The notes beneath the pieces were generated by a model that saw nothing but the letters and a program-made list of their open reading frames with translations, was not told the DNA's origin and did no database searches. Shown here one piece after another: positions 55,274 through 63,789 of a stretch of DNA of 64,000 bases; the first letter of the stretch is position 1, and each line of letters begins with the position of its first letter. The stretch lies in NCBI GenBank assembly GCA_028868855.1, contig JAGWTR010000004.1, positions 186,001-250,000 on the forward strand. The letters are read 5' to 3'. The translations under genes were made by a program, and so were the position numbers. The stretch comes from Burkholderiales bacterium. Its GTDB lineage: Bacteria > Pseudomonadota > Gammaproteobacteria > Burkholderiales > Burkholderiaceae_C.

Positions 55274-56452
55274 ATGGCTTCAATCTCATCCGTGGGACCA
55301 AGCAGTGGCCTTGATGTCAATTCAATCGTCACGGCGACGCAGGGCACTGCCAGCAGGCCGCCGTTCGACCACCAACTGAGCGAGGCAGACGCCCACCAGG
55401 CGCAACTATCGTCCCTGGGGAAACTTCACAGCACGCTGTCCACTTTTCTGGACGCGGCTGACAAGCTGAGCCAGCCCCACGCATGGGCGGGCACTCACGC
55501 CACCTCCAGCGACCCTGCGACCGTCACGGCCCTCAGCCACAATGCCGCGGCCGCCAACTACAGCGTCGCAGTGCACAGCCTGGCCAGTGCCCAGACAAGC
55601 AGCACGGGCACGTATCCCGATGCGGACTCCAGCACTGGCGTGGGTACCCTGCACATCGAAATTGGCGCCTGGAGCGCCTCGCAAGCCACCTTCACGAACA
55701 ATCCCAACTGGCCCAAGTCGTCCATCGTGGTTGGCCCGCATGACAACTCACTGGAGCGCATTCGCGACAAGATCAATGCAGCAGGCATGGGTGTGGTGGC
55801 CACCGTGATATCTGACGCCACCGGATCGCGCCTTGTGTTGCGCTCGACCTCGACCGGCGCCGACAACGGTTTCAAGGTCTCGACCGATGCCGACCAACCC
55901 GACACCCAAACCCCCGACGCCAATCAGGCAGGGATGCGGATCGACACCCAAGCCGCGACTGATGCCACCGGAACGGTCAATGGCGTCGCCATTCAGTCGT
56001 CGACCAACACCATCGACAAAGCCGTCGATGGCCTGACCTTTCAATTCAATAAGGTCTCGGATTCACCGGTCCACATTGCCGTGGCATCTGACACCGAGCA
56101 CATCAAAAAAGCCATCCATGATTTTGCGCGGAGCTACAACACCCTGAATGCCATGGGCCAGCCCGCAGAGACCTCGACGGCCCTGCAACCATCGCCCTTG
56201 TCCAAGTCACTGGCTGAGATCGGACTGTCTTTCGGCGCAAATGGCGCGATGAATATTGACGACACGCGACTGGCTTCGGCCTTGAGCGAGCCCCCGGCTG
56301 GCATTGGTGCGCTCAGCAGCCTGGCGCAGCACTTTGGTCAATTGGTCAATCAGTTGGCCCGCGACGCGCAACCGAGCCCCCCAGGCGCCGACATGGGTGG
56401 CTACACCACGCGACAACTGTCGCAATACCGCACCTTGGAAAACAGCGGCTAA
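55274..56452 (+). CDS. Shortened FliD-like paralogue lacking the C-terminal coiled region
   Basis: A 392-residue protein with the FliD start (PSSGLDVNSIVTATQG) and clear FliD-like middle domains that align with the upstream fliD: GVGTLHIEIGAW, then VVATVISDATGSRLVLRS and GADNGFKV. The N-terminal helix is altered (no LVALERQP). The C-terminus ends without the coiled segment that completes ordinary FliD, being about 80 residues shorter. It may be a decoy, a regulator of the cap, or a degrading duplicate; the frame is intact. fliS follows. Confidence 0.85.
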   Translation: MASISSVGPSSGLDVNSIVTATQGTASRPPFDHQLSEADAHQAQLSSLGKLHSTLSTFLDAADKLSQPHAWAGTHATSSDPATVTALSHNAAAANYSVAVHSLASAQTSSTGTYPDADSSTGVGTLHIEIGAWSASQATFTNNPNWPKSSIVVGPHDNSLERIRDKINAAGMGVVATVISDATGSRLVLRSTSTGADNGFKVSTDADQPDTQTPDANQAGMRIDTQAATDATGTVNGVAIQSSTNTIDKAVDGLTFQFNKVSDSPVHIAVASDTEHIKKAIHDFARSYNTLNAMGQPAETSTALQPSPLSKSLAEIGLSFGANGAMNIDDTRLASALSEPPAGIGALSSLAQHFGQLVNQLARDAQPSPPGADMGGYTTRQLSQYRTLENSG

Positions 56453-56491
56453 TTCCCGCTCAATTCAGGCCATTGCCTGAACGTGCAAGGT

Positions 56492-56518
56492 TCAAGCTGG
56501 TGAAGGAAGTGCCGATAA
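56492..56518 (+). promoter_or_regulatory. Sigma-28 promoter before fliS
   Basis: TCAAGCTG, 11 bases, then a perfect GCCGATAA. It is the best FliA match in the window and stands 43 bases before the fliS ATG. Confidence 0.8.
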
Positions 56519-56561
56519 AGATTTCAACGCTGATCGCAGCACTTTCCAAGAGTCCATCCAG

Positions 56562-57029
56562 ATGTACGCCACCATGACATCCTCCTCTGCCAGTGTCTAC
56601 AGCCCGAAGAATTCGAGCAGCATGTACCGCCAGATCGGCATCGAAACCGGCGTCGGCGGTGCCTCGCCACATCAGCTGGTGGGCCTGTTGCTCAACGGCG
56701 CACTCGAAGCCATCGCACAGGCACGCGGCGCCATTCAGTCCGGCCAGGTCGAGGTGAAATGCAAAGCCATCAGCAAGGCCGTTGGGATTGTGGACGAAGG
56801 CCTGAAAGCATGCCTCGACCTGAAGTCCGGCGGCACCCTGGCCGCCAACCTCAATGATCTGTATGGCTACGTGACCATGCGCCTGACCCATGCCAATTTG
56901 CATTCAGACGATCAAGCCCTGGAGGAATGCGCCAACCTCCTGTCGCCGCTGCGCGATGCCTGGGCCGCCATCGGCTCAGACGCTAATGAGCAAGAGCGCG
57001 CCACTTACCTCAAAGGGTTGAAAGCATGA
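56562..57029 (+). CDS. fliS: Flagellin chaperone FliS
   Basis: A 155-residue all-helical chaperone that binds flagellin C-termini in the cytoplasm until export. Conserved ASPHQLVGLLLNGALEAIAQARGAI and LNDLYGYVTMRL segments are seen. The N-terminal 20 residues are Ser-rich, more than in most FliS. The stop overlaps the fliT start (ATGA). An alternative ATG is at 56574. Confidence 0.93.
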   Translation: MYATMTSSSASVYSPKNSSSMYRQIGIETGVGGASPHQLVGLLLNGALEAIAQARGAIQSGQVEVKCKAISKAVGIVDEGLKACLDLKSGGTLAANLNDLYGYVTMRLTHANLHSDDQALEECANLLSPLRDAWAAIGSDANEQERATYLKGLKA

Positions 57030-57376
57030 ATGCGCCAGAACTTTTAATGACCGCCCGTGACGAAGACCTCAAAGCAGGAAGCCTCTTGAGCTACTACGAA
57101 GCCATCGAAACCGCCAGCCACGACATGCTGGAAGCCGCCCGCTCGGGTGATTGGGACACCGTCGTCCGCCTTGAAGGCGCTTGCGCCGTGCTGATCTCTC
57201 AGCTCAAGCATGCTGCCGACGACCACCCGCTGGGTCCTGACGAACTTGCGCTCAAGAGCCGCATCATGCAGCGCATCCTCGTCAACGATGCCGAAATACG
57301 TCACCTGGCCGAACCCTGGATCAATGACCTCAGCCGTATGATGGGCGGACATTCGGACCCCTCTCAAATGCACTGA
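57026..57376 (+). CDS. fliT: FliT-like flagellar chaperone
   Basis: A 116-residue helical protein in the fliT position, overlapping fliS (ATGA) and touching the PilZ gene (TGATG). FliT is the FliD chaperone and a regulator of the flagellar master activator. Sequence conservation in this family is low, so the name rests mainly on size, helical content (YYEAIETASHDMLEAARSGDWD) and place between fliS and the PilZ gene. Confidence 0.8.
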   Translation: MNAPELLMTARDEDLKAGSLLSYYEAIETASHDMLEAARSGDWDTVVRLEGACAVLISQLKHAADDHPLGPDELALKSRIMQRILVNDAEIRHLAEPWINDLSRMMGGHSDPSQMH

Positions 57377-58089
57377 TGGATGACTACAGAATCACCTCGG
57401 TCGTTGAAATCGAGGCGCTGCTCAAGCGCCTGCTTGATGCCAACACCCTGATCACACTGAGCGCTCCCGGCGGGATCAGCTACACCACCATGCTGTGGTC
57501 GGTGGACTCCGCCCGGGGCATCGTGTGCTTCAGCGCCGAGACCTCCGATGCCCGCCTGCAAACGCTGATGGAAGCGTCCGAGGTGGTCGCCGTGGGTTAC
57601 CTCGACAGCATCAAGGTGCAATTCGACCTGGAAGGTTTGGTGCGGGTCAACAATGGCAGGACCACGGCAATCAACGCCCAATTCCCACGCCTGCTGTATC
57701 GTTTTCAGCGCCGCTCCAGCTATCGGGTCAAACCGCTGTCGAGCAATTTTCCCCAGATTCATTTTGCGCACCCGGCCCTGCCCGACATGCAAGTGTCTTT
57801 GAGGGTGCTGGACATCAGCTTGGGCGGCGTGGCGCTGTTCATTCCGCACACGATCCCCATGGTCGCCGCCGGCATCGAGATCAAGCGATGTTTCATCGAC
57901 CTTGATTCGGACACCCGCCTGGAAGTGGGGCTGATCATTCACCATGTCAGCGTCATCAACCCGGAGTCCCAGGGCGCCCGCCTGGGCTGCGAACTGGTCG
58001 GTCTGGACGGGGCCACCGAACGCATTTTTCAGCGCTACATCGACCAGACCCAAAAGCGCCGCCTGGCCTTGTCCGCGGCGCAAGATTAA
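57376..58089 (+). CDS. ycgR: YcgR-type PilZ flagellar brake protein
   Basis: A 237-residue protein with an N-terminal YcgR-like domain and a C-terminal PilZ domain. The c-di-GMP contacts RSSYR (RxxxR, about residues 115-119) and DISLGG (DxSxxG, about 151-156) are intact. Such proteins bind the flagellar motor when c-di-GMP is high and slow swimming. It is translationally coupled to fliT, which fits a motility role. Confidence 0.9.
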   Translation: MDDYRITSVVEIEALLKRLLDANTLITLSAPGGISYTTMLWSVDSARGIVCFSAETSDARLQTLMEASEVVAVGYLDSIKVQFDLEGLVRVNNGRTTAINAQFPRLLYRFQRRSSYRVKPLSSNFPQIHFAHPALPDMQVSLRVLDISLGGVALFIPHTIPMVAAGIEIKRCFIDLDSDTRLEVGLIIHHVSVINPESQGARLGCELVGLDGATERIFQRYIDQTQKRRLALSAAQD

Positions 58090-58134
58090 GCCCACCGAAG
58101 CGGGCGGCGCCTGCGGCGCTGATAGCATCGCGGC

Positions 58135-59112
58135 ATGACTGCTCCAACCACCGTGCCTGGCACGCCCCCTTCGCCCTGGGTCATCGCCACCCGGGAAAGC
58201 CGACTGGCCCTGTGGCAAGCCGAACATGTTCGCGACCTGCTGCACAGCCGCTTCCAGCGCACCGTTTCCCTGTTAGGCATGACCACGCGCGGCGACCAGA
58301 TCCTGGACCGCAGCCTGTCCAAGGTCGGCGGCAAAGGCCTGTTTGTCAAGGAACTCGAAGTGGCGCTGGCCGAAGGTCGGGCCGACCTGGCCGTGCATTC
58401 GCTCAAGGACCTCCCGATGGAGCTGCCCGAAGGCTTTGTACTGGCCTGCGTGATGGAACGGGAAGACCCCCGCGATGCCTTCGTGTCCAACGACTTCGCC
58501 ACGCTGGACGCCCTGCCCCCCGGCGCGGTGGTGGGCACCTCCAGCCTGCGCCGCATGGTGCAACTGCGCGCCCTGCGCCCGGACTTGAAAATCGACCCCC
58601 TGCGCGGCAATCTGGACACCCGTCTGCGCAAGCTGGACGATGGCCATTACGCCGCCATCATTTTGGCGGCTGCCGGGCTCAAACGCCTGGGGCTGGCGCA
58701 CCGCATTCGCCAGATCATCGCAGCCGAGGTGATGCTGCCCGCCGCTGGGCAAGGCGCCCTGGGCCTGGAGATTCGCCAGGATCACCCCGACCTGGCACAG
58801 CCACTGGCCACCCTGACCCATGCCCCCACCTGGCTGGCCACCCTGGCGGAACGCGCGGTGTCACGGGCCCTGGGCGGCAGTTGCTCCATGCCCTTGGCCG
58901 CCTATGGGCACTGGACGATTGCCACGGGCACTGGCCCGACCACCTTGACCCTGCGCGCACTGCTGGGCCACCCCGAACACACCACCCTCGTGCACGCCCA
59001 GGCCCAGGGCGCCCCACAGACCCCCGACGAAGCCGAATCGATGGGCCTGGACGTGGCGCGCCAACTCCAGTCGGCCGCAGGCCCACAATGGCTGGCGGCG
59101 ATTGCACCGTGA
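58135..59112 (+). CDS. hemC: Hydroxymethylbilane synthase (porphobilinogen deaminase)
   Basis: Condenses four porphobilinogens to hydroxymethylbilane in heme synthesis. 325 residues. The start contains [16 protein letters not shown], with [23 protein letters not shown] and [11 protein letters not shown]. The dipyrromethane-anchoring cysteine is in [12 protein letters not shown]. The hemD gene follows 19 bases later. It opens the hemC-hemD-hemX-hemY operon. Confidence 0.97.
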   Translation: MTAPTTVPGTPPSPWVIATRESRLALWQAEHVRDLLHSRFQRTVSLLGMTTRGDQILDRSLSKVGGKGLFVKELEVALAEGRADLAVHSLKDLPMELPEGFVLACVMEREDPRDAFVSNDFATLDALPPGAVVGTSSLRRMVQLRALRPDLKIDPLRGNLDTRLRKLDDGHYAAIILAAAGLKRLGLAHRIRQIIAAEVMLPAAGQGALGLEIRQDHPDLAQPLATLTHAPTWLATLAERAVSRALGGSCSMPLAAYGHWTIATGTGPTTLTLRALLGHPEHTTLVHAQAQGAPQTPDEAESMGLDVARQLQSAAGPQWLAAIAP

Positions 59113-59131
59113 CACACTCCTGCGCAACGTC

Positions 59132-59962
59132 ATGCGCCTGCTGATCACCCGCCCAGAACCCCAGGCGTCCAGCTGGGTGAGCTCCTTGCACCAACAAGGG
59201 GTCGATGCGGCGGCCCTGCCCTTGATCGCCATCGATGGCCCGGCCGACCCGCAACCCGTGCGCGCCCTCTGGCAGCACCTGAACGAAGCCCGCCTGCTGA
59301 TGTTCGTCAGCCCCAGCGCAGCCGACTGGTTCTTTCGCCTGAAGCCCGCGAATCAAGGCGCGCAACAACACACTTGGCCCCCCAGCACCCTGGCCGCCGC
59401 CCCCGGTCCTGGCACGGCCCAGGCCTTGCTCAAGTTCGGGCAGGCAGCCGGCCTGCGCGTCGATCACATCCTGAGCCCAGGGGCCGATGCGGATCAATAC
59501 GACTCCGAGACCCTATGGCCCCTGCTGCAACCGCTGGACTGGCAAAACCAAACCGTGTGGATCATCAGCGGCGGCGATCGACAAGACGCGCGCGGACGCA
59601 CCTGGCTGAGCGAGCAACTGCGCGCCCGAGGCGCCCAGGTCACGTCCCTGCTGACCTACCAACGTGCCCCCGCCCACTGGACTCCCACCCAGCAGACCAC
59701 AGCCCAAACCGCCATCGCGCAGCCCGCCCAACATGCCTGGCTGTTCAGCAGCTCCGAAGCCATCGACCATCTCACCGGCCATCTGACCCCGGACCAGGCC
59801 TGGAACCAGTCCACCGCCCTGGCCACCCATCCCCGCATCGCGGAACGGGCCCAGCAAGCCGGTTTTGGACGCATCATTGCCACACGCCCGACCATTGAGG
59901 CAGTGGCGAACGCACTACGCTCCCTCCAGTCCACCGCCCGCATCGATACAATGAATTCGTGA
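59132..59962 (+). CDS. hemD: Uroporphyrinogen-III synthase
   Basis: Closes and isomerises hydroxymethylbilane to uroporphyrinogen III. About 276 residues. The start RLLITRPEPQASSW and the bilobed pattern with FVSPSAADW and FSSSEAI match HemD, a poorly conserved family. The ATG at 59132 is used; the frame is open slightly upstream. Its stop overlaps the GTG start of hemX. Confidence 0.9.
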   Translation: MRLLITRPEPQASSWVSSLHQQGVDAAALPLIAIDGPADPQPVRALWQHLNEARLLMFVSPSAADWFFRLKPANQGAQQHTWPPSTLAAAPGPGTAQALLKFGQAAGLRVDHILSPGADADQYDSETLWPLLQPLDWQNQTVWIISGGDRQDARGRTWLSEQLRARGAQVTSLLTYQRAPAHWTPTQQTTAQTAIAQPAQHAWLFSSSEAIDHLTGHLTPDQAWNQSTALATHPRIAERAQQAGFGRIIATRPTIEAVANALRSLQSTARIDTMNS

Positions 59963-61098
59963 CCGAAGAATCCACCGCCCTCCTCCCTTCAGACGAATCA
60001 TCCAGCCCGCCAGCGAACTGGGTGCAATGGGCCGTGCTGGTGTTAAGCCTCGTCAGCGCCACAGGCCTCTGGCTCGCCTGGACTGCGCAGAAGAAAGTAC
60101 AAAGTCTGGAACTGGAACTGGTGCGCCGCCAGCAGGACAGCCAGGGCCAAGCCGCCGAAGCCCGCTTGCTGGCCAAACAAGCTCAAGACATCTCGCGCGA
60201 AGCGGCCGCCCGCACTGCCTTGCTCGAATCTCGCCTGGCCGAAGTCACCTTGCAGCGCAGCCAGGTTGAAGAACTTGTCAAATCGATGTCGGTCTCGCGC
60301 GACGAAAGCCTGGTCGCAGACATCGAAGGCGCCTTGCGCGCAGCCCTCCAGCAATCGGCCCTGACCGGCAGCGCCGAGCCACTGGTCAGTGCCCTTCAAT
60401 CGGCGGACACGCGCATCAGCCGGGCCCACCAGCCGCGCCTGGACAGCGTGCGCCGCGCCGTGGCCAAGGACCTCGACCGCCTGCGCGCCACCCGCGTGGC
60501 CGACCTCTCCTCACTGACCATCCGGCTGGATGAAGGCATTCGCCTGGTGGATGAATTGGTGCTGATCAGCCAACCCGTCGATCAGGCTGGCCGCGCAGTG
60601 GCCCGCCCTGCCGCATCGGCGCTCATCGCGCCACCCACGCCAGCGACGAAAGCCCGGCCCACCGCCCGAGCGGCCAGCCACCCCGCCAGTGCAGCCGATC
60701 CCACCGAAAAACCATCGCTCGGTGCCGAGTTGCTTGACTGGAGCCGCGGCACAGCCCACACTTTCTGGGACGAAGCCAAGGCCCTGGTGCGCATCACCCG
60801 CATTCGACAGCCCGAGGCCATCCTGATCGCCCCGGACCAGTCCTTCTTCCTGCGTGAAAACCTCAAACTGCGCCTGCTCAATGCCCGACTGGCGCTCCTG
60901 AGCCGCCAATCCGCGTCGGCCGTGGCGGACCTGAACTCGGCACAAGTGGCGTTGAGCAAGTACTTCGACCCACAGTCGCGCAAAACCCAACTGCTGCAGA
61001 GCCTACTGTCCGACGTCGCCGGGCAGAGCACGCAAATCACGGTGCCGCGCCCCGATGACACCATGACCGCTCTGGCCGCCGTGGCCAGCGGGCGTTAA
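59959..61098 (+). CDS. hemX: HemX-like membrane protein of the heme operon
   Basis: A 379-residue protein with one transmembrane helix near residues 21-43, then a long coiled coil (about 45-110) and a C-terminal HemX domain with RLDSVRRAVAKDLDRL. Sequence databases often label it uroporphyrinogen-III C-methyltransferase, but it shows no SAM methyltransferase motif. A role in organising heme synthesis at the membrane is inferred. The GTG start overlaps hemD (GTGA). Confidence 0.87.
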   Translation: MTEESTALLPSDESSSPPANWVQWAVLVLSLVSATGLWLAWTAQKKVQSLELELVRRQQDSQGQAAEARLLAKQAQDISREAAARTALLESRLAEVTLQRSQVEELVKSMSVSRDESLVADIEGALRAALQQSALTGSAEPLVSALQSADTRISRAHQPRLDSVRRAVAKDLDRLRATRVADLSSLTIRLDEGIRLVDELVLISQPVDQAGRAVARPAASALIAPPTPATKARPTARAASHPASAADPTEKPSLGAELLDWSRGTAHTFWDEAKALVRITRIRQPEAILIAPDQSFFLRENLKLRLLNARLALLSRQSASAVADLNSAQVALSKYFDPQSRKTQLLQSLLSDVAGQSTQITVPRPDDTMTALAAVASGR

Positions 61099-61120
61099 GC
61101 GCCAGGAACGGCCCACTGAC

Positions 61121-62374
61121 ATGCGCACCATCGTCTGGCTCTTGCTGTTGGCCGTGACCGCTGTGGTGGCCGCCACGGCCCTCGGCGGCAATGACGGGCT
61201 GGTCACCATCTACTGGCTGGGGTGGCGCACCGATGTGTCCCTCAACCTCTTCATCATCAGCCTGGTGCTGATTTTCTTGGCAATCTATTCCACCGTGCGC
61301 GGGCTGGACGCCTTGCTGGGCCTGCCAAAACGCGCCAAGCGCTGGCGCACGATGCAGCGTGACCGCGCCGCCCAATCGGCGTTGCGCGAGGCCCAGGCGC
61401 TGTACCTGGCCGCACGCTACACGCGCGCCCACAAAGTGGCGCAGCGGGCCATTGCCATCCAGGCTGACACCCCTGACCTGGCCCTGGACGCCGAATTCAC
61501 CGCGCTGGCGCACCTCATGTCGGCCGGCAGCCTGCACCGCCTGCAAAACCGCCAGCACCGTGACGAGCACCTGCAGCGCGCACTGGACCTGTCAAAACTG
61601 ACCCGCCGGCCTCGCGCCACTGAAGAAGGTGCGCGCCTGATGGCGGCTGAATGCGCCATCGACGACCGAGATGCCACCCGCGCACTGCGCGACTTGGGCG
61701 ACCTGCCCCCTGGGGTCGGCCGCCGCACCCAGGCCTTACGTCTGAAATTGCAGGCGGCCCGCCTTGCGCGCCAGCCCCTTGAAGCGCTTAAAACAGCCCG
61801 TTTGCTGGCCAAACACCAGGGCTTCACCGGCGCCGCCGCCGAAGGCCTGCTGCGCACCTTGGCCAGTGAAACGCTCGAAACCGCGCGTGATGCCGAACAG
61901 TTGCGCAAGATCTGGCAGCAACTCGATGCCTCTGATCGGCGTGATCCGATCGTCGTCGCGCGCGGGGCCACCCGCATGGCTGCGCTGGGGGCGACTCAAG
62001 AGGCCCGCCAGTGGCTGGCGCCACAATGGGATCAAATCGCTCGCCTGCCACCCGATGCCTGCGATGCGCTGGGGCTCGCCCTGACACACAGCCTGCTGGG
62101 CCTGGAAGCCGAGTGGTTGCCCCGCCTGGACGCGGCCACTCCAGCAGCCTTGCGCAACCCAGGCCTGGCCTTGTCCGTGGGCTTGGCCCTGGCCGAGCGC
62201 CAGTTGTGGGGCAAAGCCCGCAGCCTGCTGCTGTCGGCCGCCAATGACCTGCAACTGGACAGCAACCGCCGCCGCCGCGCCTGGACCCGCCTGGCCCAAT
62301 TGGCCGAACAAGAAAACCGCGACGAAGAAGCCGCTCGCTTCTACCGCCTGGCCGCTCTGGCCGACACCAATTAA
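61121..62374 (+). CDS. hemY: HemY-like TPR membrane protein of the heme operon
   Basis: A 417-residue protein. Two transmembrane helices near residues 2-20 and 42-62 are followed by TPR-like repeats in the cytoplasm or periplasm (AALYLAARYTRAHKVAQRAI-type helices and later EARQWLAPQWDQI). It is the usual partner of hemX behind hemC-hemD in proteobacteria. It is not related to the protoporphyrinogen oxidase also called HemY. Function is unproven. Confidence 0.9.
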   Translation: MRTIVWLLLLAVTAVVAATALGGNDGLVTIYWLGWRTDVSLNLFIISLVLIFLAIYSTVRGLDALLGLPKRAKRWRTMQRDRAAQSALREAQALYLAARYTRAHKVAQRAIAIQADTPDLALDAEFTALAHLMSAGSLHRLQNRQHRDEHLQRALDLSKLTRRPRATEEGARLMAAECAIDDRDATRALRDLGDLPPGVGRRTQALRLKLQAARLARQPLEALKTARLLAKHQGFTGAAAEGLLRTLASETLETARDAEQLRKIWQQLDASDRRDPIVVARGATRMAALGATQEARQWLAPQWDQIARLPPDACDALGLALTHSLLGLEAEWLPRLDAATPAALRNPGLALSVGLALAERQLWGKARSLLLSAANDLQLDSNRRRRAWTRLAQLAEQENRDEEAARFYRLAALADTN

Positions 62375-62396
62375 TCGGCACGCCCCAAGAAATCCC

Positions 62397-62426
62397 TTTA
62401 CATGCCGTCAAAAATAATGCTATAGT
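62397..62426 (+). promoter_or_regulatory. Sigma-70 promoter of tRNA-Arg
   Basis: TTTACA (62397-62402), an 18-base spacer and TATAGT (62421-62426) stand just upstream of tRNA-Arg and fit a housekeeping promoter. Confidence 0.75.
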
Positions 62427-62436
62427 GTTGGTCTTG

Positions 62437-62513
62437 GCGGCTGTAGCTCAGTTGGATAGAGTACTTGGCTACGAACCAAGGGGTCGTGGGTTCGAATCCT
62501 GCCAGCCGCACCA
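62437..62513 (+). tRNA. tRNA-Arg (anticodon ACG)
   Basis: 77 bases fold as a tRNA: GCGGCTG pairs with CAGCCGC, then A and CCA. The anticodon arm CTTGG-CTACGAA-CCAAG gives ACG (reads CGU, and with inosine CGC and CGA). The T arm has GTTCGAAT. CCA is encoded. Confidence 0.97.
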
Positions 62514-62521
62514 GAAATGAC

Positions 62522-62556
62522 AAGGGTCAGCACGTGAAAACGCGCTGACCCTTTTG
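62522..62556 (+). terminator. Terminator after tRNA-Arg
   Basis: AAGGGTCAGC pairs with GCTGACCCTT around a 12-base loop and ends in four T. From here to the pilin gene at 62727 nothing more is seen. Confidence 0.85.
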
Positions 62557-62726
62557 TCATTTCCGCCCCCCACAGAGCGGCGCTGGGGGCCTCAAGCCTG
62601 GCAGGGTCGCCGCCCATCGGTCCTGAGCGTCCGTCCGTCGAACTGGGGCTTTTTCCTGCCAATTATTGCCAGGTCTACCAGAGGGGCGCTCCCTAGAATC
62701 AATCGCAACATCACCTGTGATTGATC

Positions 62727-63341
62727 ATGAAGACACAACACCAGCATGGGTTCTCGATCATTGAAATAGCCGTCACGCTGGCCATGCTCGGCGTTTTGAT
62801 GGCCACCGCGATGCCAAGTTTCGGCATCTGGATGGCCAACGCGCGCATTCGCAGCACTGCCGAGGGCATTCACAGCGGCTTGCAAAAAGCGCGCAGCGAA
62901 GCAGTTCGGCGCAATACGAGTGTGCAGTTTTCCTTCGTGACCTTGACCGACCCCAATGTGATGGACAACAGCTGCGCACTGAGCGCCACAGGAGGCAGCT
63001 GGGTGGTGAGCGTGAGCTCGCCAGCAGGCAAGTGCGGATCGGCTCCTTCCACCACCGTTTCGCCCATGGTGGTTGTCGCCAACCCGCTGGGCAGTGCGGG
63101 CAGCGACGTATCGGTCGCGGCCACGCAACGCGATGGCACCACCGCCGCCACGACCGTCACCTTCAATGCCCTCGGCCAAGTCAGCAACAGCACCGCCATT
63201 GGCAACATTTCCATCCAGCACTCAACCAATAGCGCGAACTACCGACAACTCAATCTTGTGGTGTCCACCGGCGGACAGGTCATCGTGTGCGACCCGACCG
63301 TCACGGATACCAGTGACACCCGCCATTGCCCAGCGAGTTGA
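62727..63341 (+). CDS. fimT: GspH/FimT-family minor pseudopilin
   Basis: A 204-residue prepilin-like protein. The type III signal HGFSIIE has glycine at -1, phenylalanine at +1 and glutamate at +5, followed by a hydrophobic helix to about residue 30. It is a minor pilin of a type 4 pilus (FimT/FimU/GspH). The first ATG at 62727 is used; an upstream TTG is possible. pilV follows four bases after its stop. Confidence 0.88.
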   Translation: MKTQHQHGFSIIEIAVTLAMLGVLMATAMPSFGIWMANARIRSTAEGIHSGLQKARSEAVRRNTSVQFSFVTLTDPNVMDNSCALSATGGSWVVSVSSPAGKCGSAPSTTVSPMVVVANPLGSAGSDVSVAATQRDGTTAATTVTFNALGQVSNSTAIGNISIQHSTNSANYRQLNLVVSTGGQVIVCDPTVTDTSDTRHCPAS

Positions 63342-63344
63342 AAC

Positions 63345-63788
63345 ATGCATCGACCCATGCCAAAAACCCAATGCCACCGACTGCAGGCCTCCGCTCGCGG
63401 TTTCGTCCTCATCGAAGTGATGGTCAGTATCCTGCTGTTCACGGTGGGCGTTCTGGCTCTGGTGGGCTTGCAAGCCAACATGAGCCAGGCGCAAAGCGCG
63501 TCCAAAGTCAGAACCGATGCCTCGTACCTGGCCAAAGAACTGGTCGGCGTGATGTGGTCCGACGTGACGAATCTGTCCAGCTACGGAACGGCCAACTGCA
63601 CGAGCTACGCACGCTGCAACGCCTGGCAGTCCAAGGTGGCCAATGCTCTGCCCAACGGCGTGGCAACGGTCACAGTCACCGCGCCCCCCGGGACCACCAA
63701 GGACGGAGACATCACCATCCAAATTCGATGGACCCTGCCGGACGGACAAACGCACAACTTCACCACCGTGACCACCATCACGGGCTGA
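63345..63788 (+). CDS. pilV: Type 4 pilus minor pilin PilV
   Basis: A 147-residue minor pilin with the prepilin motif RGFVLIEVMVSILLFTVGVLAL (G/F cleavage, E at +5). The PilV family is recognised by this N-terminus with LVGLQANM. It takes part in priming pilus assembly with FimT, PilW, PilX and PilY1. It sits between the FimT-like and PilW-like genes. Confidence 0.88.
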   Translation: MHRPMPKTQCHRLQASARGFVLIEVMVSILLFTVGVLALVGLQANMSQAQSASKVRTDASYLAKELVGVMWSDVTNLSSYGTANCTSYARCNAWQSKVANALPNGVATVTVTAPPGTTKDGDITIQIRWTLPDGQTHNFTTVTTITG

Positions 63789-63789
63789 C

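Noticed and set aside
55274..56452. A frameshift explaining the short FliD-like protein
   Set aside because: The frame is open and the sequence aligns to FliD to the end without an obvious shift; the missing coil cannot be found in another frame downstream.
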